64,000 bases of DNA from Hirsutella rhossiliensis (taxonomy: Eukaryota > Ascomycota > Sordariomycetes > Hypocreales > Ophiocordycipitaceae), in assembly GCF_020360975.1 (NCBI RefSeq), contig NW_025408679.1, positions 1,240,001-1,304,000 on the forward strand, given 5' to 3'. The position numbers and the translations under genes are program-made. Every line of letters begins with the position of its first letter. The first letter of the stretch is position 1. This document shows positions 1-13,148 of this stretch, in pieces. The notes under the pieces were generated by a model. It was not told the origin of the DNA, ran no database searches, and worked only from the letters and a program-made list of their open reading frames with translations.

Positions 1-2982
1 CTTAAATTAGCTTTAAAAAAAAGGCATTTTACCCTTCTTATCAATACTAAATACCTAGGGCTAGAATAAAGGGGTAGAAAGATTAAGGGGTGCTATAATA
101 GAAAGGGCCTATAAAATAAGACTTATTATAAAGCTTCTATATAACCTTTAAAGGGAAGTCGTTAAGGCTACTTATTACTTTTAGAACCGGACCCTAAGGG
201 ACCCTAGGGGCCTAAGGGACTATAGGGACCTAAAGACCCTTATTAAGACCTAAGGAATAAACTAAAGATTACCCCTTAAGCTCTTTATAAAGAAGAGGGC
301 CTTACTAGCCTACCTTTATACCTATAGCTATAAGGTATATACTATAACTACCGATATATAGCTAAAAAGGAAGAAGAAAAGAAAGCTTAATCCTAGAGCC
401 TTTATTAGTTACCTTATTAGTTATAATTCTATAAATATCTTTTAAATCTAGATTCCTTTTTTATAAAAGGTTACTTTAACTAGGGATATAATTTTTAATA
501 AATCTAGCTTCTTTAATAGAAAGAGGGATTAATAGCCCCTCTTACTCTTATAACGTTACTTAATTTAAAAGATTTAAATCCCCCCTTCCTAATAGTTATA
601 AGAAGAGGCCCTAGATAAGGAAATAGAAGAAGAAACTAATATAAAAGTAGTTAAGGATAACGCTAACTTTAAAGAAGAAGAAGCTATTAAATTAGATAAT
701 CTAAATAAAGAAGGAGACTATAGGAAAGTAGTAGAGCTAGAATACGCTTACCTTCCTACGCCTCCTCTTATATAAAAAGAAGATCTAAAAGTAGCTTTCT
801 TCGTTAGTCTTCCTATCTCGACCCTTAAAGGGGTAGGAAAGGCACCTCTCTTAAAGGATTACCTAGCTACCTTTTTATCCTTACTTTAAGAAGTAAATAA
901 AGGTATAGGGCCTAATACTATTACTAAAGAAGACTAACCTCTTTCTTATTTCGATCGTTTTTCTAACTTCTATCTAATGCTTTTAGAAGACGGTTCTTAT
1001 AGAGCATTTATAGTAAGCTAGCTTTTTAAGCTACTATTAGTAAGGAAGGTATATAAAAGAGACCTCCCGGTCCTACTAGTAAACTAAAAGTAGCTAGAAA
1101 GATACCCTTTTAAAGATAAGTTTTTCTAGGCTTAGAAAGATTACTTAGCCTTATATAAAGAGATAGGGTCTTTTAAAGAGGTCCTTAAGGAAAAGGTAAA
1201 AGGAAAATAAGTCCTTAGCTATAAGTAGGTCTTTATTTATAAGACTAATAAATATAGCTTCCTTTAAAAGTATAAGGCCTAGCTAGTTATCTATAGGAAC
1301 TTATAAGAAAAGGGGGATCTTCTTACTAAGGCAACTACCTTAGTAGGGATATCTTTTTAAACCCTTATAGCTATAGTAGTAGAATTTAACCTCGAGCTTA
1401 ATTAGATAGATATAGTTAATACCTTTATTAACTACTTACTTAAGAAAGAAGAAGTTATCTATATACGCCTTCTACTAAGCTTTTAATAGCTAGGAAAGGT
1501 TCTATAGCTTAGGAAAGCTCTATATAGACTATAAAGATTACCCTTTCTTTAGTAATAGTATTTAATAGGTTCCCTTAAAACCCTAGGCTTTAAGAAAGTC
1601 CCTTAGGAACCGTATATAATATAAAAGGGTAAAATTATAGTCTTCTTTTATATCGACGATATTATTTAAGCCTACTTAAAAGAGAAAGAAGTAAATACTA
1701 AGGAGGCTATAAAAGGCCTATAATAAAAGTATAAGATAATAAGCTAAGGGAGCTAAAGTAGTTCCTAGGGATATAAATCCTTTAAAATAGGTCCTAACGG
1801 ACTATCTAGCTTACCTAGGACGCCTATATTAATAAGGTCGCTTATAAATTCCTCCTTAATTCCCTCGATAAGAAGCTTCCCTTTATACCTATATTAAACA
1901 AAGAGCTTTTACTTAATCCGTCCTTTTAAGCTAGGGAGTAAGAGAAATACTAATATTAATAAAAGGTAAGCTCCTTGCTTTTTTTAACTATTTCTATTAG
2001 ACCGGATATCTCTTTTATAGTCTCTTAGCTAGCTAGGTATAACTAGAATCCTAGCCCTAGGCATTAAGAAGTAGTAGATAAAGCTATCCTTTATCTTTAT
2101 TTAATAAGATTATATAGTCTGCTCTTAGGAGGGTAAGGAAGGAAACTAAGTGCTAAAATCTTCCTTTATTTAAGCGATTTATCCTTTATAGATAATTCCT
2201 TAAATAGAAAGAGCTTATAAAGGTATATTATATCCCTTTTTAAAGGAACTATTACTTAAAGAGCTTTAAAGTAAGCTACTATTATAACTTTAAGTATAGA
2301 GGTAAAGCTACTAGCTCTTTTAAAAGCGTTAAAAGAAGCGATCTTCCTTAGCTAGCTACTTATATCTTTATAACTTTAAATTCCGTCCTTATTAGCTATA
2401 GAATACGATAATATATAGACTATATAAATTCTTATAGAAAACGTAAAGCTATCGAACTAGCTATAGTATATCGATATCTATTAGTATTAGTTACGCTAAG
2501 AGGTCTAAAGGCGACTTATTTCTATCTATTAAGTTTAAATAGTATTAATAAAAGCTAACGGTCTTACGAAGCCCTTATTAAAGTAGAAGCTAGCTATCTT
2601 TTTATAGTAAATTAAGCTAGAAGACGTTTAAGAGAAGCTATCCTTAGAGGCCCGCTTTAAGAGTCTATAGAAGGAGCTAATAGCCCGTATAAGAAGGTAA
2701 TATCTATAGCTAAAAAAGAAGGAAGAGGTTTTTCCCTTTAAAGGGCTACCTATTTAATTAGGTTTTTCCCTTCTAAGAAGGCCCCCTTTCTTATAGGACT
2801 TTCCCTTCTTTAGGCCTATATTTCTTAAGTAGGTCTAAAAGAGCCTAGGGACCTAAAAGGGCCCTTACTTTCCTTAAGTAAATAGAGAAGTATAAAGCTA
2901 AGAACCTCTTTTATATACTTACTAGATTAAAGCTATATTAGCTATACCCTTACTATAAGGGCAAGCTATAGCTAAGGGGGTA
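1..2982 (+). pseudogene. Copia-1 copy 1, pol remnant (integrase C-half, RT, RNase H)
   Basis: This is the 3' two-thirds of a Ty1/copia polyprotein gene; its 5' part lies outside the window. Position 1 corresponds to about 25958 in the complete copy at 23103-29447. The frame reads through the end of the integrase core (about 1-450), a linker with acidic stretches (about 560-780), reverse transcriptase with F-Y-I-D-D-I at about 1643-1663, and RNase H in copia order. Integrase before RT is diagnostic of Copia. The frame is full of TAG/TAA codons at probable Gln positions plus a few frameshifts, so it is dead. A non-coding spacer with C- and G-rich blocks follows at about 2660-2970. The family assignment is firm; exact domain limits are approximate. 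Confidence 0.88.
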
Positions 2983-3468
2983 TATTATAAAGTATAGCTT
3001 AATTTTATAGTTCTTAGAGATATCCCTTAGGAAGAGGGACTAAAGAAGCTAAAAATACTTAGTATAAAAGAAGGAAGAAGGAACTAAAAAAAGGTATAGA
3101 AAGGAGGGTAGGGGTATAAGGGGAAGTAAAAGTAGTAATAATATCTTATAAAGGTAGCGAGAGATAAGATAGATATATTAGTAATAGCTAGAAAGGAGGA
3201 GAAAAACTAGTAAAAAGCTTAGTAGTTAAAAGGATATTAGTAGCTTCTTTAAGTAGGATCTTCTTTATTAATTAAGATGCTAGATAGGTATAAAGAAGGG
3301 CGTTAAATAGAGGAAAAAAAGATAATTAAGGTAATATAATAATTACTCCCCTACCTTAATTACTACCCCTATAAGAATTAAATAGCTTAGCCCTATCTAT
3401 CTATCCCCTTACTTTTACTTTTACCTTTATATATTTTATATATACTTCTTATATCTCTTTATATAAGA
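2983..3468 (+). repeat. Copia-1 copy 1, 3' LTR
   Basis: This matches the LTR pair of the complete Copia-1 (23103-23578 and 28976-29447) along its length. It begins at tattataaag just after a purine tract ending ggggg and ends at tataaga. The following five bases (3469-3473, atagt) should be the target-site duplication; the partner lies left of the window. Terminal TG has become TA. Confidence 0.88.
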
Positions 3469-4220
3469 ATAGTAGTAGTACTATTAATATAAAAGCTACT
3501 TTCTTAGCTAACTTAAGAAAGTAAGCTTAAGTCCTTTTACTTCTTCCTTAGCTAGCTATAAATAAAGTTTATAATAAATAAGAATTAGGGCCTAAATAGC
3601 TATTATAATATAGTATAGTATTCGCTCCTTTATATACTACTAAAGCCTTAGATATAGCGGATCTTTAGATTCTAAGATAAGGGCGGCCTTAAAAGTAAAC
3701 GCGACTTATAAGACTTTTTTTAATACCTTATTTATATATTCGGTAATATATAGGAGCGGAAGAAGGTATAGCGGAGGCTATAAACCTTTAAGTAAAAGAA
3801 TAAGTAGACCTTTAGTAAATTCCTTTCTAACTTTAAAAAGACGCTCTTATAAGTAGTAAGAACTATAATATAAAAAGATAGAGTAAAGCTTATATAGTTA
3901 TAGAACTTAATTACGCTAGCCTTATAAGAGCTATATATCTTTATAATTATACTTATTAACTATAGTAAGTATATAAGCTAGTTAATAAAGGTAGTATAAG
4001 GCTATAAGTAAACGCTATATTTTTAAAAGCTTTATAAGTATATACTATATAGTAGTAATAGGATTACTACCCTTTTATAAGAGGAATAGCTAAATATTAA
4101 TACTAATAAGGATACCTTAATATTAGCTACTTATATAAACTAAGCTAAATATAATAAGAAGTTATTATTAAATATCCTTTATACTATCTTATAATTTAAG
4201 TAGTAGGTAAAGTAAGTAAC
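3469..4220 (+). pseudogene. Gypsy-1 gag fragment (host of Copia-1 copy 1)
   Basis: This aligns base for base with the gag region of the complete Gypsy-1 at about 42490-43230, with many C-to-T and G-to-A differences, including CGG triplets turned to TAG. Its left end is cut by the Copia-1 insertion and its right end by a second Gypsy-1 whose LTR starts at 4221. There is no coding potential left. It was probably a capsid-type Gag, judged only from its position upstream of protease and RT in the complete copy. Confidence 0.8.
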
Positions 4221-4406
4221 TATAAGAATCTTTAACTATTATAAGTTATAAGCTTAAGCTATAGCTTAAGCTATATAGTTATATATAAAGGGCCGGATCT
4301 TATATATATATATATAAGCTAGCTATATATAGAAAAGCTTAGTATAGCTTATTAATATTATTTTATAGATAGTACTTATATATATACCTTTACTTACTTT
4401 ATAATA
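4221..4406 (+). repeat. Gypsy-1 copy 2, 5' LTR (186 bp)
   Basis: It has the same 186-bp length and order as the LTRs at 42072-42257 and 48864-49049. It starts tataagaatc and ends ataata. It keeps, in mutated form, the palindrome found in the intact copies (here around 4250-4275). It lies inside the gag of another Gypsy-1, so one member of the family jumped into another. The candidate duplication on the left is gtaac (4216-4220); its partner is not visible. Confidence 0.85.
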
Positions 4407-5867
4407 GTATAAGCTATTAATTAATAGATTTAATAGATATCTCTTTAAAAAGGGTACTACTTTTTTAAGAAGTACCTTATTACTCCTTAAGCGAATAAAA
4501 AGTATTATAGCTATCTTAAAAGCAATTAAAAGTATAATAGCTAGTAAGAAGAATAAGGTTCTTACTATATTAAGGGAGCTATCTATAAGACTAGCGTTAA
4601 CCCCTATAACCTCTATAATACTAATTATAGTAATAGTACTATTAATATAAAAGATATTTTATTAGCTAACTTAAGATAGTAAGCTTAAGTCCTTTTACTT
4701 CTTCCTTAGCTAGCTATAGATAAAGTTTATAATAAATAAGAAATAGGGCCTAAATAGCTATTATAATATAATATAGTATTTACTTTTATATACGCTATTA
4801 AAGCTTAAGATATAGTAGATCTTTAGTTTCTAGGATAAGAGCGGCCCTAAGGGTAAATATAACCTATAAGACTTCTTTTATTACTTTATATATATATTTA
4901 GTAGTATATAAGAGTAGGAAAAGGCATAGGATAAGCTATAGACCCTTAAGTAAAGGAATAAGTAGACCTTTAGTAAGTTCCTTATTAACTTTAAAGAGAC
5001 GCTCTTATAAGTAGTAGGAACTATAATATAAAAAGATAGTATAAAGCTTATATAGTTATAGAATTTTATTATACTAGCCTTATAAGAGCTACTTATCCTT
5101 ATAATTATACCTATTAATTATAGCGAGTATATAAGCCGGTTAATAAAAGTAGTATAGGGCTATAAGTAAATACTATAATTTTAAAAGCTATATAAGCGTA
5201 TATTATATAGTAGTAATAAGATTACTACCTTTTTATAAAAAGAATAGCTAACTATTAATACTAATAATAATACTTTAATATTAGCTACTTATATAGACTA
5301 AGCTAACTATAGTAGGAAGCTATCTTTAACTATCTTATACTTTAAGTAGTAGGTAAAGTAATTAATAAGTAAGGAAATTAAAAAAAAGAAAGCTAATAGC
5401 TATTACTTACGTTATAGCGCGTTTATATACTTTATATTAAAGTGCCCCTTCCTTTTAGCTAAGCGGCTTATAGCTATTTAAGTAGTAAAGATAGAACCGC
5501 TCTTTACCTTAAGTAATAAAGAGGACTCTATACCCTGAAGCCTAAAGGAAAAAGAGTAGCTCTAAAGTAAAGATAGGCTTTAAAGCCTTAATTATTAATA
5601 TTAGTAAAAGAGAAAAAAGAATTATCTACTTATATAAAAGAGAAGCTTACTTTAATATAAGTTATAATTAATAACTCCTTACTTATAGCTACTTTTATAA
5701 ATAAGGGCTACTAGTACTATACTATAGTCAATAAGGCGCTTATATAAGAAATATAAGTATTAATAGAAAAGGTCGCCTTAAGGTAAGTAAAGGGCGCTTT
5801 AAGTATAATAGAAAGTATAGTATTTAAAGGTATTATATAGTTAGCTATAAAGGTTAATAGTTACTAT
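4407..5867 (+). pseudogene. Gypsy-1 copy 2, gag and start of protease
   Basis: This continues from the LTR at 4221-4406 and matches 42258-43735 of the complete Gypsy-1. Gag-like sequence runs to about 5560. A retropepsin-like segment follows at about 5660-5860, where the active-site region reads I-N-K-G instead of the I-D-E-G of the complete copy, so the catalytic Asp has become Asn. The right end is cut by a minus-strand Copia-1 LTR at 5868, with the flank actat at 5863-5867. RT and integrase of this copy are not in the window. Confidence 0.8.
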
Positions 5868-6346
5868 TCTTATAAAGAGAGATATAAGAAGTATATATAA
5901 AATATATAAAGGTTAAAGTAAGAGTAAGGGGTTAAAAAGGAAGGGTAAAGCTATTTAATTCTTATAAGGGTAGTAATTAAGGTAAGGGAGTAATTATTAT
6001 ATTACTTTAATTATCCTTCTTTCTTTTATTTAACGCCTCTCTTTATACCTATTTAGTATCTTAATTAATAAAGAAGATCCTACTTAAAGAAGATATTAAT
6101 ATCCTTTTAACTACTAAGCTTTTTACTAGTTTTTCCCTTTATTTCTAGCCGTTACTAGTATATCTATCTTATCTCTTACTACCTTTATAAGAAGCTATCG
6201 CTACTTTTACTTCCCCTTTTACCCCTACCCTCCTCTTTATACCTCCTTATAGCTCCTTCTTTAAACCCTATTTTTTAGCTTCCTTAGTTCCCTTTATACT
6301 ATAAGATATCTCTAAGAACTATAAAATTAAGCTATACTTCGCGATA
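5868..6346 (-). repeat. Copia-1 copy 2, 3' LTR
   Basis: This is the reverse-complement match to the Copia-1 LTRs, 479 bp. The outer end is tcttata and the inner end gcgata, next to a pyrimidine run tacccc (the polypurine tract on the minus strand). It is the downstream LTR of the minus-strand copy that extends to 13611. Confidence 0.87.
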
Positions 6347-9300
6347 TACCCCTTTAGCTATAGCCTACCCTTATAGAAAGGGTAAAGCTAAATACCTAGG
6401 CTAGTAAGCGTATAAAGGAGGTCTTAGTCTATACTTATCCCTTACTTAAGAAATCCGGGTTTTAGCCTTAGGCTCTTTTAGACCTACTTTTAGGAAAAAG
6501 GGGCCTAAGGAGGAAATTAAGTCTTATAAGAAAAGGGGGCTTCTTTAAAGATAAGTGCTTAAAAAGAGGGCCTTTAAGAAGAATAAGTCCTAATTAAGCT
6601 AAGGGCCCTCCTTTAAGATAAGTCCTAATTCCTTTTTTTAACTATAGATATCTCCTTCCTCTTACGTACTATTAGCTCCTCTTATAGACTCTTAAAGTAG
6701 GCCTCTAAGGATAGCTTCTCTTAAACGTTTTCTAGCTTAATTTACTATAAAAAGATAGCTAGCCTCTACTTTAGTAAGGGCTTTATAAGACCGTTAGCTT
6801 TTATTAATACTATTAAAACTTAATAGATAGAAATAAGTCCCCTTTAAACCTCTTAGCTTAACTAATACTAGTAAATATTAATATACTATAGCTAGGTCGA
6901 TAGCTTACTATTTTCCTTTATAAAAATCTATATAATCTATATATTATTATATTTTATAGCTAATAAGGTCGGAATTTATAGTTATAAAGATATTAGTAAC
7001 TAGCTAAGGAAAATCGCTTCTTTTAATACCTTTAAAAGAGCTAGTAGCTCTACCTTTATATTAAAAGTTTTAATAGTAGCTTACTTTAAAGCTCTTTAAG
7101 TAATAGTTCCTTTAAAAAGGGATATAATATACCCTTATAAGCTCTTTCTATCTAAGGAATTATCTATAAAGGACGAATCGCTTAAATAAAGGAAGATTTT
7201 AGTAGCTAATTTCCTTCCTTACCCTCCTAGGTATAGACTATATAATCTTATTAAATAAAGAAAAAGGATTATTTAGTTTACTACTTCTTAGTACCTAGGG
7301 CTAGGATTTTAGTTATACCTAGCTAGCTAAGAGACCGTAAAAGAGATATACGGTTTAGTAGAAATAGCTAAAAAAAGTAAGGAGCTTACCTTTTATAAAT
7401 ATTAGTATTTCTCTTACTTCCTAGCTTAAAAGAACGGATTAAGGAAAAGCTCTTTATTTAATATAGGTATAAAAGGAAGCTTTTTATTAAGGGAATTAAA
7501 GAGGAATTTATAAGCGACCTTATTAATATAAGCGTCTTAGGTAAGCTAGATAGTCTATTAAGACCTATTTTAAAGGATTTATATCCCTAAGAACTACTTT
7601 AGCTCCCTTAGCTTAGTTATCTTATACCTTTATTATAGGCCTTATATAGCCTCCCTAGCTATTACTTCTTCCTCTTTTAAGTAGGCCTAAATAATATTAT
7701 TAACGTAAAAGAAGACTATAATTTTACCCTTTTATATTATATATAGTTCCTAAGGGACTTTCTTAAAGCCTAAGGCTTTAAAGGAACCTATTAAATACTA
7801 TTACTAAAGAATAGGTAATCTTTAGAGTCTATATAGAGCTTTCTTAAGCTATAGAACCTTTCTTAGTTATTAAAAACTAAGAGGAAGTTATATATAAATA
7901 ACTTCTTCTTCCTTAAGTAAGTAGTTAATAAAGGTATTAACTATATCTATCTAGTTAAGTTTAAGGTCGAATTCTATTACTATAGCTATAAGGGTCTAAA
8001 AAGATATCCTTACTAATATAGTTACCTTAGTAAGTAGATCCCCTTTTTCCTATTAATTCCTATAGATAACTAGCTAGGCTTTATACTTTTAAAAGAAGCT
8101 ATATTTATTAGTCTTATAGATAAAGACCTATTTATAGCTAAGGACCTATTTTCCTCTTTCCTTTTCCTTAAGGACCTCTTTAAAAGACCCTATCTCTTTA
8201 TATAAGGCTAGGTATTCTTTCTAGGCCTAGAAAAACTAGTCTTTAAAAGGGTATCTTTCTAGCTACTTTTAACTTACTAGTAGGTCTAGGAGGTCTCTTT
8301 TATATACCTTCCTTACTAATAGAGGCTTAAAAAGCTAGCTTACTATAAATACTTTATAAGAATTATCTTCTATAAGCGTTAGATAGAAGTTAGAAAAATA
8401 ATTAAAATAAGGGAGAAATTAATATTCTTTTATTTTAGGCCCTATACTTTCCTTTACTTCTTAAAGTAAGGATAAAAAGGCAGCTAGGTAATCCTTTAAG
8501 AGTAGTACCTTTCCTACCCCCTTAGGGGTTATAATAAGAAGACTAACTAAAAAAGCTACTTTTAGATCTTCTTTTTATTCTATAAGAGGAGGTATAGGAA
8601 GGTAGGTATATTCTAGCTCTATTACTTTCCTATAGTCTCCTTCTTTATATAGATTATTTAATCTAGTAGCTTCCTTTTCTTTTTCTTTAAAGTTAGCGTT
8701 ATCTTAGACTACTTTAATATTAGTTTCTTTTTTATTTCCTTATCTAAGACCTCTACTTAAGACTATTAAGAAGGGGGGATTTAAATCTTTTAAATTTGTT
8801 AATATTATAAGAGTAAAAGGGGCTATTAATCCCTCTTTTTATTAAAGAAGCTAGATTTATTAAAATTATATCCCTAGGTAAAATAACCTTTTATAAAAGA
8901 AGGATCTAGATCTAAAAGATATTTATAGAATTATAGCTAATAAGGTAACTAATAAACGCTCTAGGTTTAAGCTTTCTTTTCTTCTTCCTTTTTAGCTATA
9001 TATCGGTAGTTATAGCGTATACCTTATAGCTATAAGTATAAAGGTAAGCTAGTAAGGCCCTCTTCTTTATAAAGAGCTTAAGGGGGGATTTTTAGTTTAT
9101 TCCTTAGTTTAGTTTTATAAGGTCCTTACGGTCCCTAGGGGTCTAGTTCTAAAGGTAATAGGCGGTCTTAATAACTTCCCTTTAAAAGTTATAGGGAAGC
9201 CTTATAGTAAGTTTTATTATATAGGCCCTTTTTATTATAGCACCCCTTAATCTTTCTACCCCTCCGTTCTAGGCCTAGGTATTTAGTATTAATATAAGGG

Positions 9301-11452
9301 GTAAAATACCCCTTTTTCATAGCTAATTTAAGATATCCTTTATAAATAGCTCTCTATTAAACTATATCCTCTTTACTTTATAGCTAAAGTAAGATTATAT
9401 TTAGTTTATAAAGTCTTAAAAGGTAAACTAGTTATACTAACTTAGGTAGGTCTATAAGAAATAAGGGAAAACTATCTTTTAAAAGGCGTTTATAAAAAAT
9501 ATTACCTTAATAAAGCTTTCTTAGTCCTTAGAAACGTTAGTTTAATTAACTTAAATTTCTTTATATAGCTAGTCCGGCTATAAAGGGGTTTATCTAGAAA
9601 TTTATTTCTTAGTCTTTCCTTAGCTATAGTATTTATATTTAATAGCTTTTAGGCCCTTTATTTATACGCCCTATTATTAGCCTTGCTTATATAAAGCTAA
9701 GGGGCCTAGGTAACTAAGTTATATATACTAAAAAAGACCGTGTCCTTAGGCTATTAAAAGAAGGTCCTTTATAGTAAACCTATTCCTCTTAGTAAGGAAA
9801 GCTAACTTCTTAAGTAGTTCCTTCCTATAAATAGGTTAGAATTTAAGAATAAATAAACCGAATTTTTCCTTAATAAGCTTAGTCGTTTAATTCTTCTAGA
9901 CTAGCTTTATAGGCTTAGTAGTTATATCCTAAAAGATTCCTTCCTCTTAAAGAAAGTAAAAGGAAATTAAGCTTATTAAAAACTAAGGGTTAAAAGCTAC
10001 CCTTTTTTATTAAAGAATTTATATAGACCTATTAAGTAATTTTATTATAAAATTTACCCTTCTATATCCCTCTATCTATATAGTTAATTCCCTAGTAATA
10101 AGGTATTCCCTTTATACCTTCTGAAAGGACTAGAATTATAAGAGTATATTATAGATATTAAGGGAAGTATTAAAGGTAAGGATAGCTAATTTTCGTAGGG
10201 GATAGTTAAAGGGTCTTAATAGGTAGTTTTATTAATTTATAAGGAAGATAAATACTAGATTTACTATACTAATAATTTTTCCTTAAATCTATAGCTCGAA
10301 TAAGGGTAATAGCGTTAGTTACTATTTCTTAGTAACCTAAATCTTATCTATCTTCTTTATAATAAAGGGTCCTTTTTAAGAGAGTATTATATCGTTTCTT
10401 ATAGCCTCTTTAAAAGGTTAAATCCTTTAGGTCGGTTTTCCTTAAAGACTTATTAGTATTATAATAATCGATAGCTTAGGGATTTATAGGCTAGGTAGCT
10501 ATTTTATTATTTAGTATTTTATTTCTTTAAGGAATCCTTGTCCCGATTTAGAAGGTTTACTTAAAAACCCCCTTTTTTTACCCCTTATTACTAATTTTAA
10601 TAAAGAGGTTCGATTTTAACTAGTTCCTTAATTTTTCTACTAATAGACTAAAAGGTCTTTTAAGGGACTAGTTAGGCTAGTCTAACTAATAGGACCTAAG
10701 CTAAGCCCGGAGTAAGAGGCGGAGCTAAGGCTAGGACTAAGGTAGCTATTAAAGATAAGATTAAGGCTCTTAAGGGAGGAGGAGCTCAAGGAGTAATAGC
10801 TATAGTAGTAGTAGTAGGGGCTATAGTAATAAGGGCTATAGTAGCTATAAGGGTAATAGGTCGAACTATCTAAGTTAAGTACTAGCTATAAAGGAATAAG
10901 ACTACTTACTATTATACTTTAGTAGCCTCTTTCTTTAGTTCCTACCTTACTTCTTAAAAGATAGTTAAGTAACTATTATTAATAGGCTTTATTAGTAGAG
11001 ATATATCTTATAGCTACTAGCTAAAAAGAGCTTTTATTAAGAAGTATTAGTTAGCTTCCTTAAGGATTTCTTCTTACTTAGCTAGCTATAAAGAAGCTAG
11101 TAGGTTCTAAGTAAAAAAGGCTCTTAGGTATACTATATAGGTCTTCTTAATATAGTTAGTTATATAGCCCTTTAAGGGAGCTATTAAGGTCTTAAGCTTT
11201 AAAAGCTATTACTTAAGAGTCTCTTTCTCTTAAAAAGAGATTAGCTTTATAGTACTTATAGATTCTATTATTATTATACGAGTAGTAGTTAATAGCTTTA
11301 TCTTATAAAAGTATTCCTTATAATAACTCTTATAGTTACCTAAGGTAGTAGAAAAAGCTCTTTACTATATAGAGGTTAGCTTAAAGAAAAGGGAAGCTCC
11401 CTTTATAAATTCCATTGCCTTAGGATAAAGAGGGGGCTTAAAAAGGTCCTAC

Positions 11453-11629
11453 TATTATAGAGTAAGTAGAAGCGTAGGCTTAGGTACGGTCTATTAAAAG
11501 AAGGTTAATAATCTATAAGGGGGAAAAGGAAGAGAAGTATAAGCCTAGCCTATATAGACGCGGAGGCCGCTTATATATAGACTTAGCCTAGACCCTAGTC
11601 TAGGCCTATATAGGGTAAAAGCCCTTATA
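11453..11629 (-). repeat. 3' LTR of the gag-only element
   Basis: 177 bp, a direct repeat of 13149-13325. It contains a short perfect hairpin (CCTAGAC, four-base loop, GTCTAGG) near 11586-11603, also present in the other LTR, and several tatata-rich palindromes. It starts tattatagag and ends cccttata on the + strand, consistent with TG...CA ends after mutation. Confidence 0.85.
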
Positions 11630-12139
11630 TTATACCCCTACCCGGCTTTTAAAGAGGCGCGCCTCTAAATAATACCCGATACTACGCCTAGGGGGATAGA
11701 ACCCTCGCGCGGACTACGTACGCTTAGTCGCGGAAAAAACGTTAGCAAACTATATATAATACCCTCCTAAGCGAGCTTCTCGGATAGACTATATTATTAG
11801 TAAGGGCCGCGCCTTAAGAGTCGGGCTTTAGTACTTCTAGCTAAGGAGTAGAGGTATATAGAACGGCGTATAGCTAGCTTCGGTAAGCTTATAGTATCCC
11901 GCCCCCCCTATATTAGTATATAGTAGTAGCTCTTAGTGCTATAATATAGGGGATAGTACTCTAGTATATAAGGCTCCGCTCCCTCCTATATAGGGCTATA
12001 TAGGCACTCCCTTTCGCTATAGTTATATTATATTAGCGGCCTTCCTATATCTTAGCCGCCCTTTCGGTCGCTATAGGTATACGTCCCGTCTATATAGTAG
12101 CTACTACTATACGTAAGGGGACGCCGACAAAGCTTATAA

Positions 12140-13040
12140 AGGCGTTACTAAGATTACTCGTTGCTAGAGTCGCTATCGTCGAACCTAACCTCCTTTCTAT
12201 CCTAGCGCGTATGCCCCTCTACTACTTAGAGTACGTTTACCCGCGCCTCCTAGCGTAGGTACTTTAAAAACTAGTAGGATTTACTACCGTAGCCTATATA
12301 GCGACCCTCCTATCGCTACCTCTTTCTATCCTTAGTCCTCGAGGCAGAGATAGAGATATCTATAGTATTACTAGCGTTATCCTCTTCTTATACTATAAAA
12401 GAAGACGAAAAAAGAAACTTATTATTACTAAGCTCGCGAAGAAGGCGGACGAGATCGGTATACGTATCTAGTAGTATAGACCTTTCGCTTAGACGGGTAC
12501 GCTAATCCGAATTTAAGCTCGTAACGAGGTAATTATACTTTACCGCGTTAAGCTAGCTATATACGTCTACTTAATAAAGCACCTCTTTAAACCGTACGAG
12601 GTAGGCTAGAATAGCTTTACTCCGCTTCTAATAGAGCGTTATAAGCTCTTAGCCTACTAACTTAGCTACGTTAAGTTCGCCGTAATTAGTATAGAGCTTT
12701 ATAAGGAGGTCGGCTAGTCCGTTTATACTAGTACGCGTAAATAGTAAGAGATACCTTTATAGGTATAGGGATAGGCTCGCGTAAAGATAGTCGAATTAAG
12801 CGCGGATATCCCCTATTACGGCGCTATTAATATAAAGCTTCGCTTTTATATAAAGTAGCTATAGCTCGAGCTCTATAAAGGAGCCGTTAAACTTACTAAG
12901 GTATAGTATTACCGCTCTTAGTCGTGCGGAGCCCTACTATTATAAGAGGCTCTTAATTACCTAGGCGAACTAAGTATTACGTTCGCCTTAATTTTATAAC
13001 TATAGGAGTATAGATATTTCGCGTATATATATACCGGCGC
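12140..13040 (-). pseudogene. gag-like gene of the 1.9 kb non-autonomous element
   Basis: One minus-strand frame can be followed for roughly 270-300 codons. Its only interruptions are TAA/TAG codons that fit former Gln or Trp codons. The middle part resembles a retrotransposon Gag capsid region: charged and helical, with the pattern L-V-R-F-K-E-V-L-Y followed by repeated Leu/Arg heptads. The end is acidic (F-D-D-S-D-S-S-N-E near 12150). No zinc knuckle is visible. Gag would form the particle that packages the RNA; RT and integrase must have come from another element. The family match is by pattern only and a profile search would be needed to confirm it. Confidence 0.6.
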
Positions 13041-13148
13041 GGGCGGTTTAACTAGACTAAGTAATTAAACGTTAGCTTTAAAGGTAGCTAAAAATAGCTA
13101 TTCTATATATAGGGATATAGAGAAGGTAAAATAAAGGGTAGATTATAC

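Noticed and set aside
3469..5867. Matching flanks of Copia-1 copies 1 and 2 (atagt and, inverted, actat) as the two ends of one event
   Set aside because: The flanks fall at different positions of two different Gypsy-1 copies, so the 5-bp inverted match is most likely chance.
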